DNA of 9,990 nt from CAYOOT01 sp964405665 (GTDB lineage: Bacteria; Bdellovibrionota_C; UBA2361; SZUA-149; CAZDWZ01). The stretch's first letter is position 1, and every line of letters begins with the position of its first letter. A program made the position numbers and the translations under genes. The notes under the pieces are model-generated. The model did not search any database. It saw only the letters and a program-made list of their open reading frames with translations, and had not been told where the DNA came from. Where the stretch lies: contig CAYOOT010000088.1 in the NCBI GenBank assembly GCA_964405665.1, positions 1-9,990 of the forward strand, written 5' to 3'. Shown in pieces: positions 6,215 through 9,990 of the stretch.

Positions 6215-7066
6215 TCAGGTTTTTTGTGTTAAATACCCATAAGTTTCCGGTCGGCGATTGTAGAAAAACCTCCAGCCTTCACGTACAAATTGTGAATGTG
6301 CCAAATCAACTTCCTGCACAAGAACTTCTTGCTCCTGTCCTGCTCGAGCCAAGGTTTTACCAAAAGCATCGCAAATAAAAGAGCCACCCCAGAAATTGCT
6401 GTAACCTTCTTTCCCCACTCGATTTACTGCAGCTACAATCAAAGAATTGGCAATGGCATGACCGCGCTGCACATTTTCCCAGGCTTCTTGCCAATTTCCT
6501 TCTTGTTGTTGCACTCCTTCAATTGTGGCAATTGCTGTTGGGTAAAAAATAATATCGGCACCTAATAAAGCCAAAGATCTTGCTGCTTCCGGAAACCATT
6601 GATCATAACAAATCAACACGGCAATTTTTGCATATTTTGTTTCAAAAATTTTGTAAGAAGTGTTTCCTTCTTGAAAATAGTTTTTTTCATAGAAACAAGG
6701 GTCATGGGGAATATGTGTTTTCCTATAATAACCCAAATTCTTGCCTTGTTCATCAAAAACAAGAGAGGTGTTATAATATTGTGTTCCATCTTTTTCATGA
6801 AATGATCCGCCTACTAAAACTACGGAATTTTCTTTTGCGGCTTGAGAAAGAATTTTAGAGGTTTCTCCATCAAGAGTTTCGGCGTAATCAAAAGGAGCAT
6901 CTTCAATAGTGCAAAAATAAGGGCTGGTAAATAATTCCGGCAAACAAACAATCTGTGCTCCTTTTGCTGAAGCTTCCTTAATCAAAGATACGGCTTTGGC
7001 CCGGTTTTTTTCCGCAGATTGTTCCATGGCAAATTGAATTAACCCAAGCTTTATTTTTTTAGTCAT
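6215..7066 (-). CDS. aguB: N-carbamoylputrescine amidase
   Basis: A 283-residue cytoplasmic carbon-nitrogen hydrolase (nitrilase superfamily). It cleaves N-carbamoylputrescine to putrescine, CO2 and ammonia, the last step of the agmatine route. The catalytic triad is visible: E44 in CLPELFTSPYF, K116 in YYRKTHIPHD and C153 in VLICYDQWFPEAAR. PHDPCFYEKNYFQEG and the C-terminal RRPETYG are typical of AguB rather than other nitrilases. I place the start at ATG 7064-7066, because AAGGAG lies 10 bases upstream and overlaps the aguA stop. A start at 7108 would add 14 residues read inside aguA with no ribosome site. The gene follows aguA by 14 bases and is the last gene of the operon. The neighbouring agmatine deiminase makes exactly its substrate, which makes the assignment firm. 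Confidence 0.95.
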   Translation of the reverse strand: MTKKIKLGLIQFAMEQSAEKNRAKAVSLIKEASAKGAQIVCLPELFTSPYFCTIEDAPFDYAETLDGETSKILSQAAKENSVVLVGGSFHEKDGTQYYNTSLVFDEQGKNLGYYRKTHIPHDPCFYEKNYFQEGNTSYKIFETKYAKIAVLICYDQWFPEAARSLALLGADIIFYPTAIATIEGVQQQEGNWQEAWENVQRGHAIANSLIVAAVNRVGKEGYSNFWGGSFICDAFGKTLARAGQEQEVLVQEVDLAHSQFVREGWRFFYNRRPETYGYLTQKT

Positions 7067-7080
7067 TTGCTTTTTGCTCC

Positions 7081-8133
7081 TTATTTCGGCTGCTGTTGAC
7101 TCAGGCAATGTAAGGTGCCTTGTCCCAGTACTAAATCTACAGCATGAATACCAATTACCTTTCGTGTAGGAAAAAGATTACTTAAAATATTTAAGGCAAC
7201 TAAATCCAGCGGATCATTAAATGTTGGCACTAATACCACTTTGTTAGCGATATAGAAATTGGCATAGCTTGCCGGCAATCTTTCTTCTCCGAACCAAATC
7301 GCCCGAGGCAGCGGCAGTTTAATTACTTCCAGTTTTTTCCCTGCGGCATCGGTAGCATTTTCTAAACGTTTAAAATTTTCCTGAGAAGATTTAAAATTTT
7401 CATCTTTAGGATCATCTTCACAAGCAAGAACTACTTTTCCCGGCGCGACGAATCTGGCAATGTCATCGATATGACCATGGGTATCATCTCCGGCACAACC
7501 TTCTCCCAGCCAGATAGTTTTTTTTATACCCAAATATTTTTTAAAAATCTTTTCATAGCCTTCTCGGGTAAGACCCGGATTTCTTTCTTGCACTTTTGAA
7601 AGCAGGCACTCTTCAGTTGTCAGTAATGTTCCTTGTCCGTCGGTTTCTATTGATCCTCCTTCCAAAGTAATCGATTGGCCATTCTCTGGATTTAGTGCTT
7701 CAATTAATTCTAACTTAGAAATTTCACCGATAATCTTTTTAATTTTTGAGTCTTTAGAAAAATTATTGTATTTTGCCCAAGCATTAAAATTCCAGCAAAC
7801 CCACTTTGTTTTCCCAGAAGAATCTTTAACTGCTGTGGGGAGCGAATCCCGTAACCAACTGCGATCGTTTGGCACAAGATGTAAATGATAGAGTTTAGGA
7901 TCGATTTTAGTTAAAGCTAGTGCCTCTTTTGCCTCTTTTAAAATTCTATCGTTATCACAAAGAATTTCTACTCTTTCAGAAATTGTTAGTACCCTAACAA
8001 TTTCTGTATAAACCCAAGAGACAGTAGAAAATTTATTAGGCCAATCACTTTCTTCATGCGGCCAGGCAATCCATGTTGCCTCATGTTCTTCCCATTCAGC
8101 AGGCATATGTAAATTTAAGTTTTCTTCAGACAT
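7081..8133 (-). CDS. aguA: Agmatine deiminase (agmatine iminohydrolase)
   Basis: A 350-residue enzyme of the peptidyl-arginine deiminase-like (PPAD) fold, normal length for AguA. It turns agmatine into N-carbamoylputrescine and ammonia. Residues seen: the N-terminal substrate segment PAEWEEHEATWIAWPH; D96 in SWLRDS; E158 in LEGGSIETDG; H221 and D223 in THGHIDDIARF; and the nucleophile C343 in GQGTLHCLSQQQP close to the C-terminus. The usual TDGH reads THGH here, which leaves the catalytic His intact. The start at 8133 has only a weak GGGAA site a few bases upstream; the next Met (residue 10) has none. It is 35 bases after the deoxyhypusine synthase-like gene and 14 before aguB, so one transcript is likely. 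No arginine decarboxylase is in the window; agmatine must come from a gene elsewhere or from uptake. Confidence 0.95.
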   Translation of the reverse strand: MSEENLNLHMPAEWEEHEATWIAWPHEESDWPNKFSTVSWVYTEIVRVLTISERVEILCDNDRILKEAKEALALTKIDPKLYHLHLVPNDRSWLRDSLPTAVKDSSGKTKWVCWNFNAWAKYNNFSKDSKIKKIIGEISKLELIEALNPENGQSITLEGGSIETDGQGTLLTTEECLLSKVQERNPGLTREGYEKIFKKYLGIKKTIWLGEGCAGDDTHGHIDDIARFVAPGKVVLACEDDPKDENFKSSQENFKRLENATDAAGKKLEVIKLPLPRAIWFGEERLPASYANFYIANKVVLVPTFNDPLDLVALNILSNLFPTRKVIGIHAVDLVLGQGTLHCLSQQQPK

Positions 8134-8168
8134 TTTCCCGTGCTAATTTTATTTGTAAAAGAATTATA

Positions 8169-9137
8169 TTATCTGCCTAAAACGTAGGCAAATATTAAAG
8201 GTGCGACAATAGAGGCATCAGATTCAACAATAAACTTTGGCGTGTCTTTTTCTAATTTACTCCAAGTAATTTTTTCGTTGGGAACTGCTCCAGAATAAGA
8301 ACCGTATGAAGTTGTGGAATCAGAAATTTGGCAAAAATAACTCCAGGTAGGCACTTCTTCAAATAGATCGTGCTTACTCATGGGCACTACACAAATCGGG
8401 AAATCTCCGGAAATACCTCCTCCAATTTGAAAGAAACCAATGCCTTTTCCGGAAGAATTTTTGCAATAGAAATCATGCAAATACATCATATATTCGGTGC
8501 CACATTTTACTGTAGTTGGTCGTAAGTCTTCCTTAATACAGCATGCAGCAAAAACATTTCCCATCGTGCTATCTTCCCAACCGGGAACAATAATTGGAAG
8601 ATTCTTTTCAGCGGCTGCTAACATCCAGCTATTTTTAGGATCAATTTCATAACTATCTTTCAATTCTCCGGATAAGATTAATTGATAAAAATATTCATGG
8701 GGAAAATGTCTTTTGCCTTTTGTTTCTGCATTTTTCCAAAGATTAATTAGTTTCCTCTCGATTTTTCTAAATGCTTCTTCTTCCGGAATACAAGTATCGG
8801 TTACTCTGCTGTAGTTTTGTTCCAAGAGAGCTAGTTCATCTTCAGGGGAAAGATCTCGATAGTGCGGCACTCTCTTGTAGCAACTGTTGGCTACTAGATT
8901 GGTTACGTCTTCTTCTAGATTTGCTCCGGTGCAAGAGATAATTGACACTTTGTCTTGGCGAATCATTTCTGCAAGAGAAATGCCGATTTCTGCAGTACTC
9001 ATTGCTCCGGCAATACTGATTAACATTTTGCCGCCATCCTTAATATGATCGTCATAAGCAATTGCAGCATCAACTAGTGCTGCGGCGTTAAAATGTCTGT
9101 AGTGATGAGTAATGAATTGAGAAACAGGACCTTTCAT
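8169..9137 (-). CDS. Deoxyhypusine synthase-like protein, probable polyamine synthase
   Basis: A 322-residue NAD-dependent enzyme of the deoxyhypusine synthase family, with a perfect GGAGGTT ribosome site. Family marks: SCTGANLEEDV (69-78), the GGG turn (239-241), SGAVPNEKITWSKL (282-295) and DASIVAPL (307-314). K294 matches the human catalytic Lys329 that forms the imine with the aminobutyl group; W292 and E288 match Trp327 and Glu323. By my alignment the human KHHIANAN segment with His288 reads ISGDFPIC, and human Asp313 and Asp316 (DGSDSGA) are Tyr here (YGSYSGA). Bacteria lack eIF5A, and plant homospermidine synthase arose from this family. I therefore infer aminobutyl transfer to a free amine such as putrescine, giving homospermidine or a related triamine. 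It is the first gene of the operon with aguA and aguB, which would supply putrescine. The exact product is not shown by the sequence. Confidence 0.88.
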   Translation of the reverse strand: MKGPVSQFITHHYRHFNAAALVDAAIAYDDHIKDGGKMLISIAGAMSTAEIGISLAEMIRQDKVSIISCTGANLEEDVTNLVANSCYKRVPHYRDLSPEDELALLEQNYSRVTDTCIPEEEAFRKIERKLINLWKNAETKGKRHFPHEYFYQLILSGELKDSYEIDPKNSWMLAAAEKNLPIIVPGWEDSTMGNVFAACCIKEDLRPTTVKCGTEYMMYLHDFYCKNSSGKGIGFFQIGGGISGDFPICVVPMSKHDLFEEVPTWSYFCQISDSTTSYGSYSGAVPNEKITWSKLEKDTPKFIVESDASIVAPLIFAYVLGR

Positions 9138-9161
9138 TTTAACCTCCAGAGTTTTGATAAA

Positions 9162-9188
9162 ACTATATAATGCTTAAGGAATTGTCAA
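9162..9188 (-). promoter_or_regulatory. Probable promoter of the polyamine operon
   Basis: On the minus strand a perfect TTGACA (9183-9188) is followed after 15 bases by TATAGT (9162-9167), 5/6 to consensus. The spacer is short, and an overlapping TATATA would give an even shorter one. The predicted leader is about 15-20 bases, ending in the strong GGAGG site at 9143-9147. It is the only promoter-like site I see before the first gene. Confidence 0.45.
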
Positions 9189-9288
9189 AATTTCTTCCTG
9201 ATCTAAAGCTAATTCACTTTCTTCTAAAATCACATTTTTCTGAAATTTCTTTTGAAAATTAGCGAATAATTAAGCAAAGTATCAATTA

Positions 9289-9317
9289 TTGACAAAACGA
9301 AAACTTATACGTATACT
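9289..9317 (+). promoter_or_regulatory. Near-consensus sigma-70 promoter of the toxin-antitoxin operon
   Basis: TTGACA (9289-9294), a 17-base spacer and TATACT (9312-9317) give 6/6 and 5/6 matches with ideal spacing. The start point would fall around 9323-9326, within the second operator copy and just before the ribosome site. Such a strong promoter is expected for an autoregulated toxin-antitoxin operon. Confidence 0.75.
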
Positions 9318-9329
9318 TATACGTATAAG
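9304..9329 (+). promoter_or_regulatory. Tandem palindromic operator of the toxin-antitoxin operon
   Basis: CTTATACGTATA occurs twice in direct succession (9304-9315 and 9316-9327). Each copy holds the palindrome TATACGTATA; the second extends to the 14-base palindrome CTTATACGTATAAG (9316-9329). Centre-to-centre spacing is 12 bases. The first copy overlaps the -10 box, the second the start point and the first bases of the AAGGAG ribosome site (9327-9332). Ribbon-helix-helix antitoxins typically bind such repeats as paired dimers, so repression by the antitoxin or its complex with the toxin is the natural reading. Confidence 0.7.
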
Positions 9330-9336
9330 GAGTTTT

Positions 9337-9561
9337 ATGTTGAAAAAATTAACAATTACAGTTGATTCAGAAGTTTATGAAGGCCTTCATAAAATTATTG
9401 GCAGGAGGAATATCAGTAAATTTTTAACAAATCTTGCTCGCCCCTATGTTTCCAAAAAATCCTTAGAAGATGGCTACAAGAAGATGGCAGCAGACGATAA
9501 TGGAGAAAAGGAAGCTTTGGACTGGAGTGAGAATTTAATTAATGATTCTAATGAAGACTAA
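9337..9561 (+). CDS. Ribbon-helix-helix antitoxin (MazE-like)
   Basis: A 74-residue protein from ATG 9337, four bases after AAGGAG; an upstream in-frame TTG at 9289 would run through the promoter and is rejected. The N-terminus MLKKLTITVDSEVYEGL is a beta strand followed by a helix, as in DNA-binding ribbon-helix-helix proteins, and GRRNISKFLTNLARPYV continues the second helix. The acidic tail (DDNGEKEALDWSENLINDSNED) is the sort of flexible segment that wraps and blocks a MazF toxin. It overlaps the toxin gene by 11 bases, so the pair is translated together with the antitoxin first. It should neutralise the toxin and repress the operon through the tandem operator. This sequence type is one I know next to MazF/PemK toxins; its subfamily is not certain. 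Confidence 0.85.
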   Translation: MLKKLTITVDSEVYEGLHKIIGRRNISKFLTNLARPYVSKKSLEDGYKKMAADDNGEKEALDWSENLINDSNED

Positions 9562-9892
9562 GGAAAAATTTCCCAAGAGAGGCGAAGTCTGGTGGATTTC
9601 TTTTGATTCTGCAATTGCTGGTGAAATAAAAAAAACTAGACCGGCTATAATTATCAGTAATGATATTGCAAACAAACATCTTAATCGAGTTCAGGTAGTT
9701 CCTCTCACTTCCAATGTAGATCAATTATATCCCAGCGAAGCATTTGTTTTTGTTGATAAGAAAAAAGCAAAAGCTAAAGCCGATCAAATTGCAACAATCG
9801 CTAAGCAACGATTGCAAAATAAAATAAGTGGTTTAAGTTCTTCCGAACTGAAGGATGTGGAGAAGGCGCTCAAAATTCAGTTGGGGTTGTAA
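9551..9892 (+). CDS. MazF/PemK family mRNA interferase toxin
   Basis: A 113-residue toxin from ATG 9551; ATG 9542 is an equally open alternative (116 residues), and neither has a clear ribosome site, as expected for coupling to the antitoxin stop at 9561. Family features: RGEVWWISFD opening strand, KKTRPAIIISND, VVPLTSN, and a C-terminal AKADQIATIAKQRLQNKI followed by SSELKDVEKALKIQLGL. R30 and T53 correspond to the catalytic Arg and Thr of Bacillus subtilis MazF. These enzymes cut mRNA, and sometimes tRNA or rRNA, at short sequences in the cytoplasm. Full length with active-site residues intact, so the module looks functional. Cleavage specificity cannot be read from the sequence. Confidence 0.93.
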   Translation: MKTKEKFPKRGEVWWISFDSAIAGEIKKTRPAIIISNDIANKHLNRVQVVPLTSNVDQLYPSEAFVFVDKKKAKAKADQIATIAKQRLQNKISGLSSSELKDVEKALKIQLGL

Positions 9893-9949
9893 ATTCTTAA
9901 CTACAAAATTTCTCTGTCTCTGTCTTCATCTCAGCCTCAGCCGGTATCT

Positions 9950-9990
9950 CCCTGACATAGGTTTACATCAAGTAAACAATTTAATCAGGG
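9950..9990. repeat. Nested inverted repeat at the window edge
   Basis: CCCTGA (9950-9955) pairs with TCAGGG (9985-9990), and inside it GTTTAC (9961-9966) pairs with GTAAAC (9972-9977) around a 5-base loop. The structure reaches the last base of the window, so the outer stem may be longer. It is downstream of the toxin gene and could end its transcript or be the left part of another repeat element. No T-run is seen within the window. Confidence 0.4.

Noticed and set aside
7067..7108. Upstream start of aguB inside aguA (adds 14 residues)
   Set aside because: It has no ribosome site and the added residues do not resemble amidase N-termini; ATG 7066 has AAGGAG upstream and gives the typical family start.
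9289..9336. TTG start giving a 90-residue antitoxin
   Set aside because: The added residues are translated from the -35, -10 and operator sequence, and the ATG at 9337 has a perfectly placed ribosome site.
9893..9990. Integron attC site after the toxin-antitoxin pair
   Set aside because: Toxin-antitoxin genes are frequent integron cassettes, but the RYYYAAC/GTTRRRY core sites with proper spacing are absent and there is no integrase or second cassette in view.

Overview
The window comes from an AT-rich, double-membraned (diderm) bacterium. Evidence for an outer envelope is three probable lipoproteins, an OmpA-like C-terminal domain behind a glycine zipper, and an exported M16 peptidase pair. 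The intergenic spaces carry several unrelated inverted-repeat elements. I cannot fix the phylum from sequence alone; an uncultivated candidate-phylum or deltaproteobacteria-like lineage would fit.

Layout. 103-990 (minus): calcium-binding thrombospondin type 3 (TSP3) repeat lipoprotein with a Thr/Ser stalk. 991-1183: divergent intergenic region with a promoter for that gene, a 25-bp perfect inverted repeat and a second GGAGGA-bearing hairpin. 1184-4135 (plus): two M16 peptidase-family genes 9 bp apart, the first with the zinc site, the second with the Arg/Tyr pair. 4151-4232: paired hairpin repeat. 4289-4990 (plus): glycine-zipper/OmpA-like lipoprotein, followed by a likely terminator. 5172-5519 (plus): small Lys/Glu-rich protein of unknown function. 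5566-5701: 28-bp perfect inverted repeat between convergent genes. 5735-6079 (minus): rpsP, with its own promoter. 6215-9137 (minus): a three-gene polyamine operon transcribed in the order deoxyhypusine synthase-like, aguA, aguB. 9289-9892 (plus): a MazEF-type toxin-antitoxin operon with a near-consensus promoter overlapped by tandem palindromic operators. The right edge cuts into a nested stem.

How the genes work together. AguA and AguB convert agmatine to N-carbamoylputrescine and then putrescine. The co-transcribed deoxyhypusine synthase homologue keeps the catalytic Lys but has lost several residues that contact spermidine/eIF5A in the eukaryotic enzyme. It therefore probably uses putrescine or a related amine to make a triamine rather than modifying a protein. 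The two M16 proteins probably form one heterodimeric peptidase with a split active site. I see no phage, CRISPR, transposase or RNA genes. I found no wholly new system; the strongest leads are the polyamine operon and the repeat elements.
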